From assembly GCA_937121175.1 (NCBI GenBank), contig CAKZKD010000039.1, positions 1 through 64,000 on the forward strand: DNA of 64,000 nucleotides. Direction: 5' to 3'. Positions 28,191 through 36,420 of the stretch are shown here, one piece after another (the stretch's first letter is position 1; the number at the start of each line of letters is the position of its first letter). The notes beneath the pieces were generated by a model. That model had not been told where the DNA came from, did not search any database, and saw only the letters and a list, made by a program, of their open reading frames with translations. Origin of the DNA: an uncultured Flavobacteriales bacterium. GTDB taxonomy: Bacteria > Bacteroidota > Bacteroidia > Flavobacteriales_G > Salibacteraceae. The position numbers were made by a program, and so were the translations under genes.

Positions 28191-28718
28191 CTACTTACTT
28201 GAGAATTGTTCGTCTTTGTTTTTAAATAAAATATTGAAGGTAGTTAAGCTGCCGTAACTTCTTGTAATGTACTGCTGCAAATGCACTTTGTCTTCGTCTG
28301 ATAATTTATCGTGACTGTTTATGTTTTGTTCTAAAACTCTTAATCTATCGCGCACCATCACAATTTTGTGAAAGAACTGCTCAATGGGTATTTCTTTAGA
28401 TTGCAAATCTGAGTTACCTGGGTTTAAAACCATAGTGCCGCCTTCCCATTTATCTCCCAATTCAACTACTTCTGATAGTCCGTTGAATTCTTCCAACACG
28501 TTTTTTAGCAATCCAACAATATCGTCTACTGATTTGCCATCAACTGTTGGTGCTTCTCCGTCGCCTTCTTCAAGGATTTCAAACTCATCATTTAGACGGG
28601 AGAAATCCATTTTGCCTGAGCGTTCGAATATTACCGTAAACCCTGAGATTCCACTTTCAGTGATAACTCCTTCGCCATATCGCTCGTGGTCTATTTTTGT
28701 TCCTGTTTTAATATCCAT
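28191..28718 (-). CDS. Uncharacterised protein between sufB and sufC
   Basis: A 175-residue soluble protein. The first 50 residues (TKIDHERYGEGVITE...TVIFERSGKMDF) resemble the small SH3/Tudor-like beta barrel found at the C-terminus of UvrD/PcrA helicases. The remainder is helical and includes EQFFHKIVMVRDRLRVLEQ, with coiled-coil character. It has no cysteines, so it is not itself a cluster ligand. Position inside the SUF operon, flanked by repeats on both sides, leaves open whether it belongs to the pathway or was inserted. No function assigned. Confidence 0.65.
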   Translation of the reverse strand: MDIKTGTKIDHERYGEGVITESGISGFTVIFERSGKMDFSRLNDEFEILEEGDGEAPTVDGKSVDDIVGLLKNVLEEFNGLSEVVELGDKWEGGTMVLNPGNSDLQSKEIPIEQFFHKIVMVRDRLRVLEQNINSHDKLSDEDKVHLQQYITRSYGSLTTFNILFKNKDEQFSSK

Positions 28719-28727
28719 AATTTACTT

Positions 28728-28768
28728 CCCGCAGATATCGCTGATTACGCAGATTAAATCCGCAGATT
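28728..28768. repeat. gcagatt-type repeat, copy 5
   Basis: CCCGCAGATATCGCTGATTACGC followed by AGATT and CCGCAGATT, the best preserved copy, in the gap downstream of sufB. Confidence 0.7.
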
Positions 28769-28832
28769 GTGTTAGGTATATGGTGAAAATTCAACATTCA
28801 AAACTTAAATTTATAATTCGAGCGCAGCGACA

Positions 28833-30290
28833 TTATCCTACTGAACCTTCTAATGAAATATCCAATAATTTCTGAGCTTCAACCGCAAATTCCATTGGCA
28901 ATTGATTCAACACATCTTTACAATATCCATTTACAATTAACCCTATTGCTTTTTCAGTATCAATTCCTCTTTGATTACAGTAAAAAATTTGGTCTTCTCC
29001 AATTTTAGAGGTTGTTGCTTCGTGCTCAACTTTCGCCGATTTATTTGACGCTTCAATATATGGGAACGTATGTGCCCCACATGTATCTCCCAATAACAGA
29101 GAATCGCATTGCGAGAAATTACGTGCATTCGTAGCCGACTTATTAATCTTCACCAAACCACGATACGAGTTATTGCTTTTTCCAGCAGAAATTCCTTTCG
29201 AAATGATTGTCGATTTGGTGTTTTTACCAATGTGAATCATTTTAGTACCCGTGTCGGCTTGCTGATAATTGTTTGTTACCGCAACACTGTAGAATTCACC
29301 AACAGAATTATCGCCTTTAAGCACGCAACTTGGGTATTTCCAGGTAACGGCAGAACCTGTTTCTACTTGGGTCCAAGAAATTTTTGAGTGGGCGCCTTCG
29401 CACAAACCACGCTTAGTAACAAAGTTGTAAATACCTCCAACACCTTCAGCGTTTCCTGGATACCAGTTCTGAACGGTTGAGTATTTAACTTCAGCACCTT
29501 TATGAGCCACAATTTCCACAACTGCTGCATGCAACTGATTTTCATCGCGCATAGGTGCTGTGCAACCTTCAAGGTAACTTACGTAACTATCTTCATCAGC
29601 AATAATCAAAGTTCTTTCGAATTGCCCTGTATTTGCTTCGTTAATTCTGAAGTAGGTTGAAAGTTCCATCGGGCAACGCACTCCTTTTGGAATGTAACAA
29701 AACGAACCGTCCGTAAATACCGCAGAATTTAAGGCAGCGTAGTAGTTGTCATTTAGCGGAACTACTGAGGCCATATACTCCTGTACCAAGCCTGGGTGAT
29801 TTTTAACCGCCTCAGAAAACGAACAGAAAATGATTCCTTTTTCAGCCAAGGTTTCTTTGAAGGTAGTAGCCACAGAAACGGAGTCCATTACTATGTCAAC
29901 TGCAACGTTAGACAGTCGCTTTTGCTCTTCTATAGAAATTCCAAGTTTGTTGAAGGTATCCAACAACTCTGGGTCAACTTCGTCAAGACTATCTAGTTTT
30001 TTCTTTGGTTTTGGTGCTGCGTAAAAATGCAGGTCTTGCAAATCGGGCTTTGGGTATTCTACATGAGCCCAGTCAGGCTCTTCAAGAGAGAAAAACTTTT
30101 CTAAAGCTTTCAGTCTAAAGTCTAACAACCATTGTGGTTCGTTCTTTTTTGCTGAGATAAAACGAATGATATCCTCGTTCAGGCCTTTTGGAGCCATGTC
30201 AGATTCAATGTTCGTTGTAAAACCGTATTTGTATTCTGACTTTATGTGTTCGTCAAGCGCTACGTCTTGCTGTGCTAGCTTATCTGCCAT
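28833..30290 (-). CDS. sufB: Fe-S cluster assembly protein SufB
   Basis: A 485-residue scaffold subunit on which the nascent cluster forms. Characteristic blocks are [40 protein letters not shown], the sulfur-accepting Cys in NFSQCDSLL (about residue 400), and [20 protein letters not shown], where the Glu/His cluster ligands are expected. Length and order are standard. It lies between the A-type carrier gene (with an intervening hairpin element) and the unknown 28191 gene. Confidence 0.97.
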   Translation of the reverse strand: MADKLAQQDVALDEHIKSEYKYGFTTNIESDMAPKGLNEDIIRFISAKKNEPQWLLDFRLKALEKFFSLEEPDWAHVEYPKPDLQDLHFYAAPKPKKKLDSLDEVDPELLDTFNKLGISIEEQKRLSNVAVDIVMDSVSVATTFKETLAEKGIIFCSFSEAVKNHPGLVQEYMASVVPLNDNYYAALNSAVFTDGSFCYIPKGVRCPMELSTYFRINEANTGQFERTLIIADEDSYVSYLEGCTAPMRDENQLHAAVVEIVAHKGAEVKYSTVQNWYPGNAEGVGGIYNFVTKRGLCEGAHSKISWTQVETGSAVTWKYPSCVLKGDNSVGEFYSVAVTNNYQQADTGTKMIHIGKNTKSTIISKGISAGKSNNSYRGLVKINKSATNARNFSQCDSLLLGDTCGAHTFPYIEASNKSAKVEHEATTSKIGEDQIFYCNQRGIDTEKAIGLIVNGYCKDVLNQLPMEFAVEAQKLLDISLEGSVG

Positions 30291-30317
30291 AACTAGTATT
30301 TAGTATTGGTTATTAAA

Positions 30318-30412
30318 CCCTCCCCGTTCGCCGTGCGAACACCCCTCCCAAAGGAGGGGACTTCCTTCCCTTTCGGGAAGGTGTCACGCAAAAGCGTGAC
30401 GGAAGGGGTAAT
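30318..30412. repeat. Four-hairpin intergenic element
   Basis: Four perfect stem-loops stand in a row: GTTCGC/GCGAAC (30326-30340), CCCCTCC/GGAGGGG (30342-30359), CCTTCCC/GGGAAGG (30364-30381) and GTCACGC/GCGTGAC (30383-30400). Loops are 3-4 bases. It is GC-rich against an AT-rich background and fills the gap between the A-type carrier gene and sufB. I have seen very similar cassettes scattered in flavobacterial genomes. Confidence 0.85.
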
Positions 30413-30428
30413 TGTATTTAAAATCATT

Positions 30429-30755
30429 TTATATCGAGAAACTTTCACCACAACCGCAAGTACGCGAAGCATTCGGATTATTAAAAGCAAAACCTTTTCC
30501 ATTTAAGCCTCCGCTGTACTCTAATACAGTTCCTGCTAAATACAAAAAGCTTTTTTTGCTAACAGCAATCTTAATCCCTTGGTCTTCAAAGATTTTATCG
30601 TCTTCTTTGGTTTCAGTTTCAAAGTCCATTTGGTAAGTAAGGCCAGAGCAACCTCCGCCTTCTACGCCAACGCGAATAACGGCATCTTGAGGTATTTTAT
30701 CCTCTGACATTAACCGTTGTACTTCTTCTTTTGCTTCCGCTGATACTTTTATCAT
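30429..30755 (-). CDS. HesB/IscA-type Fe-S carrier, first gene of the SUF operon
   Basis: A 108-residue A-type carrier. I start it at ATG 30755 (MIKVSAEAKEEVQRLM); the 15-residue extension upstream is not family-like and would overlap the promoter leader. The three conserved cysteines are present in GGGCSGLTY and RTCGCGESF. It accepts clusters from SufBCD and delivers them to apoproteins (SufA/IscA role). It heads the minus-strand operon, with a promoter and palindromic operator 40-70 bases upstream. Confidence 0.94.
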   Translation of the reverse strand: MIKVSAEAKEEVQRLMSEDKIPQDAVIRVGVEGGGCSGLTYQMDFETETKEDDKIFEDQGIKIAVSKKSFLYLAGTVLEYSGGLNGKGFAFNNPNASRTCGCGESFSI

Positions 30756-30797
30756 AGTTCTAAAACAATTAGGCAAACCCCTTGGTTCGCGAGAGTG

Positions 30798-30825
30798 CAA
30801 AGTTATTTAGATTAGTTCTAAATAA
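30798..30825 (-). promoter_or_regulatory. SUF operon promoter (-7 element) with abutting 23-bp palindrome
   Basis: Minus-strand TAACTTTG at 30798-30805 matches the Bacteroidetes -7 consensus TAnnTTTG and would start transcription about 35 bases before the A-type carrier ATG. Overlapping its upstream edge is a perfect palindrome with arms TTATTTAGA (30803-30811) and TCTAAATAA (30817-30825) around a 5-base spacer, in the place for a repressor between -33 and -7. A second perfect palindrome, TACCTA/TAGGTA, lies at 30847-30862. The -33 box itself is not clear. Confidence 0.6.
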
Positions 30826-30961
30826 AAAGAAAATAGGTTAATTATATACCTACTATTAGGTAGATGACAAATAGCGAATAGTAAACATCCAACATCGGAG
30901 TCCAACATTTTTACCTCGATATAAATGATTCTTTATTTTCGAAACCACAAAACCCAAAGTC

Positions 30962-32455
30962 ATGAAAAAAATAATACTCCTAGTTGTAATCATTACAGGC
31001 TTTTCTACTATTTCAATAAGCCAGCCAATAAATTTAGATAGTTTAAACCAAATTTGGAATGACCAGGCTCAACCTGATTCTAATCGGTTTAGTTCTATGA
31101 GATTGCTTATTGGTTATGGATTTTTAAAGTCAGACCCTGATACTGCTGTTCAACTTTCTAAAAAATTTTTTGAAGAAACAAAAAAGGTACAGAATAAAAA
31201 ATATATGGGCGCTGCATTAAATTTTCAAGCACTAGCGTTTGGAAGCCTCGGCAAGCACAACGAGTCGCTAGAATCCTACTCATTAAGTCTGGCTTTATAC
31301 AAAGAGCTTGATTTAAAAATTGGTATTGCCAACGTGCTCGGAAATATGGGAAATGTATACTTAAGGCTAGGTAATTCCGAAGAAGCGATTAATCATCAGG
31401 CCCAAAGTTTGAAAATCAAAAAAGAAATTGGTTCCCTCTCTGGTGTCGCTGCAACGCTGTTAAATATTGGAAACATATATGATTCTCAAGGTGACACCTC
31501 AAAAGCATTGAGTTATTACTTACAAAGCAAGGAACAGTATAAAAGTATTGGAGATTCATCAGGTGTAGCAAGGGCCCTTAGCAATGTTGGTAGTATCTAC
31601 GACAAACAGGCTCATCCATTAAAAGCCCTGACAGTATACGCTAGAAGTTTGAACATATATAACCGCAATAACCAATTATACAACAAGGCCAAACTGCTTA
31701 ATAACATTGGTGCTTCGTACCTTCAACTAAACCAATATTCTGAATCATTAAATTTTTTCAATCAAGCTTTAAAAATGAATCAAGAACTTGGAAATCAAGT
31801 AGCTGCCGCACAAAATATGGTGAGCATTGGTTGGCTTTATCAATACCAAAATAAATATCCGCTGGCTATTGAATTTGGTGAACAAAGTTTAACCATAGCC
31901 CTGAGAAGCGGAGATAAGGATATCACATACAAGGCTGCTAATCTTTTAGCAAGAGTTTTAAAGGATTTGAATAAGGGTATGAAGGCTCTAGAAATGTACG
32001 AATTAGAAATTCAAATGAGGGATAGTATAAAAAGTGAAGAAGCTAAGAAGGGAATTTTAAAAATGGAAGTGGAGCATGAGTTTGAAAAACAACAAATCAT
32101 TGCAAAACAAGAAGCCGAAGAACTGGTAAGAATAGAAGCCGAAAAAGTATCTCGTAGAAACACGCTTCAATACTCTGGAATTGGCCTTGGCATTTTTGCT
32201 TTGTTTGGATTGGTGTTTTTGTTTGGAAGAATCCAACTCCCAAACTGGGCAGTTGAACTTTCGGTGTTTTTGCCTTTCTTGATTTTATTTGAGTTCCTGC
32301 TGGTAATCACCGACCCTTATTTGGATGGGTGGAGCGGCGGAGAGCCGCTAATAAAATTGGGGTTAAATGTGCTTATGGCTGGAGCAATATTTCCGCTGCA
32401 TAGTTTCTTTGAAAGATATTTGAAGAGACGACTATTTAAGGATATTGGAACTTGA
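30962..32455 (+). CDS. Membrane-anchored TPR protein (paralog A)
   Basis: A 497-residue protein with a signal peptide, at least five tetratricopeptide repeats (about residues 75-320, for example ALNFQALAFGSLGKHNESLESY), a charged coiled coil (about 340-395) and a C-terminal module of three transmembrane helices (about 402-485: LGIFALFGLVFLFGR, then VFLPFLILFEFLLVI, then LGLNVLMAGAIFPLHSF) ending in a basic ERYLKRRLF tail. In Bacteroidota such periplasmic TPR arrays usually feed a kinase, LuxR or SpoIIE domain; here no output domain follows. The gene at 33351 is a paralog, and decayed copies lie between. Confidence 0.8.
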   Translation: MKKIILLVVIITGFSTISISQPINLDSLNQIWNDQAQPDSNRFSSMRLLIGYGFLKSDPDTAVQLSKKFFEETKKVQNKKYMGAALNFQALAFGSLGKHNESLESYSLSLALYKELDLKIGIANVLGNMGNVYLRLGNSEEAINHQAQSLKIKKEIGSLSGVAATLLNIGNIYDSQGDTSKALSYYLQSKEQYKSIGDSSGVARALSNVGSIYDKQAHPLKALTVYARSLNIYNRNNQLYNKAKLLNNIGASYLQLNQYSESLNFFNQALKMNQELGNQVAAAQNMVSIGWLYQYQNKYPLAIEFGEQSLTIALRSGDKDITYKAANLLARVLKDLNKGMKALEMYELEIQMRDSIKSEEAKKGILKMEVEHEFEKQQIIAKQEAEELVRIEAEKVSRRNTLQYSGIGLGIFALFGLVFLFGRIQLPNWAVELSVFLPFLILFEFLLVITDPYLDGWSGGEPLIKLGLNVLMAGAIFPLHSFFERYLKRRLFKDIGT

Positions 32456-32522
32456 GAAACGAACTACTTTTAATAGTTAAGACTTAAAGCTTAGCCTGTT
32501 ATATTCGGGCAAAATTTCACAA

Positions 32523-33014
32523 ATGAAGCGTGCTATAATTCTACTTCTTATCATCTCAACTGGAGCCGTGTATGGTCAAAAATGTAAGTACAAGGTCAAT
32601 CAAGAAGATCCAATGACTGGAGTAAAAAAACTTATGACGGAGTTTATTATTGATAACTGTAGATTTAATATGCTGCGATCTGGTGATAAATTTGAGTTTA
32701 AAGCAACCTACTATCTTGATAATGAGCGTAATGTTATTATTCCAAAGGGTAGAGAGCTTTCACTTAGATTGAGTGATGGAACTCTTATAAAACTCCTTTC
32801 ATCAAAGGACGCTCCTCCAGTTTCTAAAGCTGTTGGTGGTAGTGTTAGCACCCATTACATAGTTATGTATAATGTTGACAAAGCAACCATGGAAAAAATC
32901 AAAGAACAAGGAATAGTTGCAGCGAGTACTCAGTTGGATTCGGAATGGGTAAGAAAAGTAAAAGAGAAGCAAACAGAAAAATCAAAGAACGCCGCTCGTT
33001 GTCTCTTGCTCTGA
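32523..33014 (+). CDS. Secreted protein of unknown function
   Basis: A 163-residue protein with a cleavable signal (MKRAIILLLIISTGAVYGQ) and two cysteines soon after it. The middle resembles a small beta domain (EFIIDNCRFNMLRSGDKFEFKATYYLDNERNVIIPKG). The C-terminus is lysine-rich and ends ARCLLL. No family recognised. It stands between two TPR-membrane paralogs and just before the decayed copies, so it may have been co-opted or inserted into that array. Confidence 0.55.
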   Translation: MKRAIILLLIISTGAVYGQKCKYKVNQEDPMTGVKKLMTEFIIDNCRFNMLRSGDKFEFKATYYLDNERNVIIPKGRELSLRLSDGTLIKLLSSKDAPPVSKAVGGSVSTHYIVMYNVDKATMEKIKEQGIVAASTQLDSEWVRKVKEKQTEKSKNAARCLLL

Positions 33015-33034
33015 TTATAGCCCAAAAATCCATT

Positions 33035-33215
33035 ATTTGCCTTTCTTGATTTTATCTGAGTTTGTGTTAGTTTTATTCGACCTTATGTAGATGGTTGGGG
33101 TGGCTCAGCCACTAATTAAACTTGGAATAAATGTGCTTATGGCAGCCTTAATCTTCCCTGCTCATTCGTTTCTCGAAAGATTTTAAAGGGTCGTTTATTC
33201 AAAAGGACAGATTAG
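33035..33215 (+). pseudogene. Decayed C-terminus of a third TPR-membrane paralog
   Basis: The sequence carries the membrane module of the flanking paralogs in broken frames: LPFLILSEFVLVL, then PYVDGWGGSA, a frame change, then LIKLGINVLMAALIFPAHSFLERF and KGRLFKRTD before a stop. It aligns at the DNA level with 32260-32450 of paralog A. Small frame-shifting differences and loss of everything N-terminal show that it is a remnant. Confidence 0.85.
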
Positions 33216-33228
33216 GTCTTTGGCATAG

Positions 33229-33316
33229 TCCCGCTCATAGCTCCGCAGGAGCTACGCCGTAATTGCACAGTCTCTTTGAACGCTTCCTAAAACAGCGCCT
33301 TTTTAAAAGCGCCTAG
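33229..33316 (+). pseudogene. Decayed C-terminus of a fourth TPR-membrane paralog
   Basis: The last codons read HSLFERFLKQRLFKSA and stop at 33314-33316, matching the family tail (HSFFERYLKRRLFK in paralog A). Upstream, CCGCTCATAG matches the family just before the same site, but 25 bases holding a perfect palindrome (TAGCTCC/GGAGCTA, 33238-33254) interrupt it, flanked by CATAG and CACAG. Confidence 0.75.
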
Positions 33317-33350
33317 CATTTTCTACCTTGCATGACTTAAACCCAAAGTC

Positions 33351-34826
33351 ATGAAAAAGCTCTTTTCTCTTTTCGCACTGTTGCTTAATATGAGCTCATT
33401 TGCTTCTACCAAGTCAGATAGTCTTAATCGAGTTTGGAACGACGAAAATCAAATAGATTCGATTCGTTGCGCAGCGCTATACGATTTGATATGGGAGGAT
33501 TTTTTGTACAATGACCCCGATACTGCTTTTAAATTATCGAGGGAACTCTATTTTTTTTCTCAAAAGAAAAGACTTCCAGAATGGGAGTATGAAGCCGTGC
33601 ATGCTCAAGGGCTATGTTGCTTCTATACAGACCAATATAGGAAAGCGCTAAACTATTATCGTCGGTATTTAGATTATCATCTTGAAAATCGTAATGCGGC
33701 CAAAGTCGCAGGGGCATTCCATAGCATAGCACTTACGTATGTTAATATTGGTGATCTGGTCTTGGGATTAGAGAATTATAGGAAAAGCCTTAAATTAAAG
33801 CAAGAATTAAATGATTTTTCTGGGCAGAGCAAAACCTTAAATAATATTGGAAATATCTATTATGAATTAGAAGATTTTGATAAGGCCCTTGATTACTACA
33901 AACGTGCTTATGAACTCAAAAAGAAAACAAATAATAAAAGAGCAATTGGTAATTCACTAAATAACATTGGACTAATGTTACATGAATTAGGAAACCTGGA
34001 TAGTGCCCTTTTTTATTATAAAAAGAGCCTAGAATTCTATAACGAAGTCGATTATGTCTCTGGCCAAATAATCATTTACACTAATGTGGGGGCACTCTAC
34101 GAAGAAACGGGAAGGCTAGATAGCGCCCTCCTTAATTTTAAAATCTGTTTACATCAGTCATTGGAAATAAACAGTTTATTGGATGCTGCGAACTCCTCTT
34201 CAAATATTGCAGGTGTTCTTTTGGCCAAAAATCAATTGGATTCGGCATTATTCTATTCTTTGCAAGGTTTGAGATTCGCAAGAGAAATACAGTCAATTAA
34301 TTATATGGAACAGGCCACTAAGGTCAGCTATGAAATTTACAAGCAGAAGGGAGACGGGTTAAAGGCATTGGAAATGCACGAAGAGTACATACTTATGCGA
34401 GATAGCATTAAGTCTGCTGAAGCAAAACGAGGTATTGTAGAAATGGAAATTAAACATGAAATAGAAAAAGAAGATTTGGAAGATGAGCAACATGAAAAAG
34501 AAGCTGAGTTAGCTGCTTTAGAAAAAGAAGAAAGGCGTAATTCTTTGGAATATTCGGCAATTACGATGGGTCTTTTCTTGCTTTTTGCATTGGTGTTTTT
34601 GTTTGGTCGTTTCAAACTTCCAAATTGGGCAGTAGAATTTTCGGTTTTCCTCCCATTTCTTATTCTATTTGAATTTGTTCTAGTTCTTACCGATCCTTAT
34701 ATTGAGGCCTTTGCTAATAATGACCCAATAATAAAACTGGTTGTCAATGCCTGTATCGCCGGATTAATTTTTCCAGCGCATAGTTTTTTTGAACGCATAT
34801 TAAAGCGAGAGGTTTTTCATCGTTAG
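33351..34826 (+). CDS. Membrane-anchored TPR protein (paralog B)
   Basis: A 491-residue paralog of the 30962 gene with the same plan: signal peptide, TPR repeats (about 75-320, for example SKTLNNIGNIYYELEDFDKALDYY and NSLNNIGLMLHELGNLDSALFYY), a strongly charged Glu/Lys coiled coil (about 360-395) and three transmembrane segments ending ERILKREVFHR. The N-terminal KSDSLNRVWNDENQIDSIR matches the DSLNQIWNDQAQPDSNR of paralog A. No catalytic output domain. The SpoIIE-type phosphatase downstream lies on the opposite strand. Confidence 0.8.
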   Translation: MKKLFSLFALLLNMSSFASTKSDSLNRVWNDENQIDSIRCAALYDLIWEDFLYNDPDTAFKLSRELYFFSQKKRLPEWEYEAVHAQGLCCFYTDQYRKALNYYRRYLDYHLENRNAAKVAGAFHSIALTYVNIGDLVLGLENYRKSLKLKQELNDFSGQSKTLNNIGNIYYELEDFDKALDYYKRAYELKKKTNNKRAIGNSLNNIGLMLHELGNLDSALFYYKKSLEFYNEVDYVSGQIIIYTNVGALYEETGRLDSALLNFKICLHQSLEINSLLDAANSSSNIAGVLLAKNQLDSALFYSLQGLRFAREIQSINYMEQATKVSYEIYKQKGDGLKALEMHEEYILMRDSIKSAEAKRGIVEMEIKHEIEKEDLEDEQHEKEAELAALEKEERRNSLEYSAITMGLFLLFALVFLFGRFKLPNWAVEFSVFLPFLILFEFVLVLTDPYIEAFANNDPIIKLVVNACIAGLIFPAHSFFERILKREVFHR

Positions 34827-34872
34827 TTGATTTGTTTTGTTAGTTGGATTTGCACCAGCTAATCAAACATTG

Positions 34873-36291
34873 TTAAATCATTACACCAATTACACAAACG
34901 TCATCGACTTGCTCTAGGTCGTCTCGCCATTTTTCAAAAACCTCATCCAAGATTTTTTGTTGGTTTGTATTCGGTTCATTGAGCACTCCGGATAGTAATT
35001 TTTTAAATGGGCCGTATTTGAATTTTCTGCAATCGTCTCCACCAAACTGGTCAGCAAATCCATCAGAAAAAATAAAAATATGTTCCCCCTTTTGTGTTTG
35101 AACAGTTGTGCTTGAAAAAGGATGTTCGCTTACATATTTACCGACCGGTTGGCGGTCACCTTTGTACTCCTGCAAAATGTGAGTTTTGGTGTATATGTCT
35201 TTTGATCCAGTAACCTCCCCCTCCTTTAAATACCTAAAATGATACATTGGACTTTTGGCTCCAGAGAACTGAACCTCCTTTGTCTCGTTATTTAATCGGC
35301 AAAGTGCTATGTCCATGCCGTCTTGGACCTCACCATCACCTTTTGACAACGTGGAAACTACTATCTCCCTTACTAAATCCAAAATTTTATTGGTTTCAGT
35401 TATTTTAAGTTCAACAATAGCTCTATTAATTGCCGCGGAACAAACCATGCTAACCATTGCTCCAGGAACTCCGTGTCCTGTGCAATCTGCCGCCGCAAAA
35501 TAGGTGTACTTATTTGAATTATGCACCCAATAAAAATCACCGGCGACTATGTCTTTTGGCTTGTATAAAATGACTGGGTTTCCTAAATATTCTGCAAAGC
35601 TTTTTTGTGATGGTAAAATGGCTGTCTGAATTCTCTTGGCATAAGTAATCGAGTCCAGAATTTCCTTATTTTTTTCTTCGACAATCTGCTTCTGTCTAGC
35701 AATTTGTTTGTTAGAACGCTCTAATTTTAATCGCGAAATGATATTCGATTTGGTAAGTCGGTATCGCACGTCAACCAAAAAAATAAAGATGATGGAAACC
35801 ATAAATGTAAGGAAGCCTCCGTTGGACAAAATTTCCTCCAGAGAAAGCTCGCTAAACAAGTAAAAAAAGAGGATGTTGATTGGTAAACTCAGATAGATAA
35901 CCTTGAATGACCAATGCCTTCTCCACAATAACATCATCCCACCTCCAATAAGCAATGCGATGTACGAAAATGTATGCTTTTGAAGTTCCGCAGCATCCAT
36001 AATACTCCACATGTACGCATTCTGAATGCTAATGAGCATAAATGGAATAAAAGCCAACAACTCAGCTATCATATTCCACCTTGGTCGCATGAATATGAGA
36101 AAGGCGGTAATAACAGAAATGGAAAGTCGAATCACGAAATACTGAAACCATGTTTCTGGATTATTCACATAGTCAACTCCGCTAAAAAGCAAATTGAACA
36201 CAACAGCTACCCAACAAATAATGAGATGATAGCGCAAGACATCTTTGTCCATTGCTTCTTCCCATTTTACCGATATTTCTTTTTTAGCCAT
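34873..36291 (-). CDS. Membrane SpoIIE-type PP2C phosphatase
   Basis: A 472-residue signalling phosphatase. Six or so N-terminal transmembrane helices (about 20-185) lead through a coiled coil to a SpoIIE domain (about 235-472). Metal-binding and catalytic motifs are KPKDIVAGDFYWV, ADCTGHGVPGAMVSM, QDGMDIALCRL, FSDGFADQFGG and the final DDVCVIGVMI. Such enzymes dephosphorylate anti-sigma-factor antagonists or similar Ser/Thr-phosphorylated partners. The substrate is unknown. Most Bacteroidota relatives carry TPRs in the same chain; here TPR-membrane proteins are separate genes next door. Confidence 0.88.
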   Translation of the reverse strand: MAKKEISVKWEEAMDKDVLRYHLIICWVAVVFNLLFSGVDYVNNPETWFQYFVIRLSISVITAFLIFMRPRWNMIAELLAFIPFMLISIQNAYMWSIMDAAELQKHTFSYIALLIGGGMMLLWRRHWSFKVIYLSLPINILFFYLFSELSLEEILSNGGFLTFMVSIIFIFLVDVRYRLTKSNIISRLKLERSNKQIARQKQIVEEKNKEILDSITYAKRIQTAILPSQKSFAEYLGNPVILYKPKDIVAGDFYWVHNSNKYTYFAAADCTGHGVPGAMVSMVCSAAINRAIVELKITETNKILDLVREIVVSTLSKGDGEVQDGMDIALCRLNNETKEVQFSGAKSPMYHFRYLKEGEVTGSKDIYTKTHILQEYKGDRQPVGKYVSEHPFSSTTVQTQKGEHIFIFSDGFADQFGGDDCRKFKYGPFKKLLSGVLNEPNTNQQKILDEVFEKWRDDLEQVDDVCVIGVMI

Positions 36292-36420
36292 TTATTTCGC
36301 TCTTTCAAAGCAATTCCTTTCACAATGATACAATCCCTAATACAATAAGTTGAAGAAACTTTTGTATTAAGAATGAAAGCTATTTTCCACAAATAATAAT
36401 TGGATGAAATGACTAGTCTA

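Noticed and set aside
24268-28768. CRISPR-like array from the repeated gcagatt units
   Set aside because: Units are about 10 bases, degenerate, not evenly spaced by spacers, and separated by whole genes; no cas genes.
28384-28875. 163-codon plus-strand ORF opposite the 28191 gene
   Set aside because: Serine/proline-rich product typical of an antisense frame; the minus-strand frame fits the operon.
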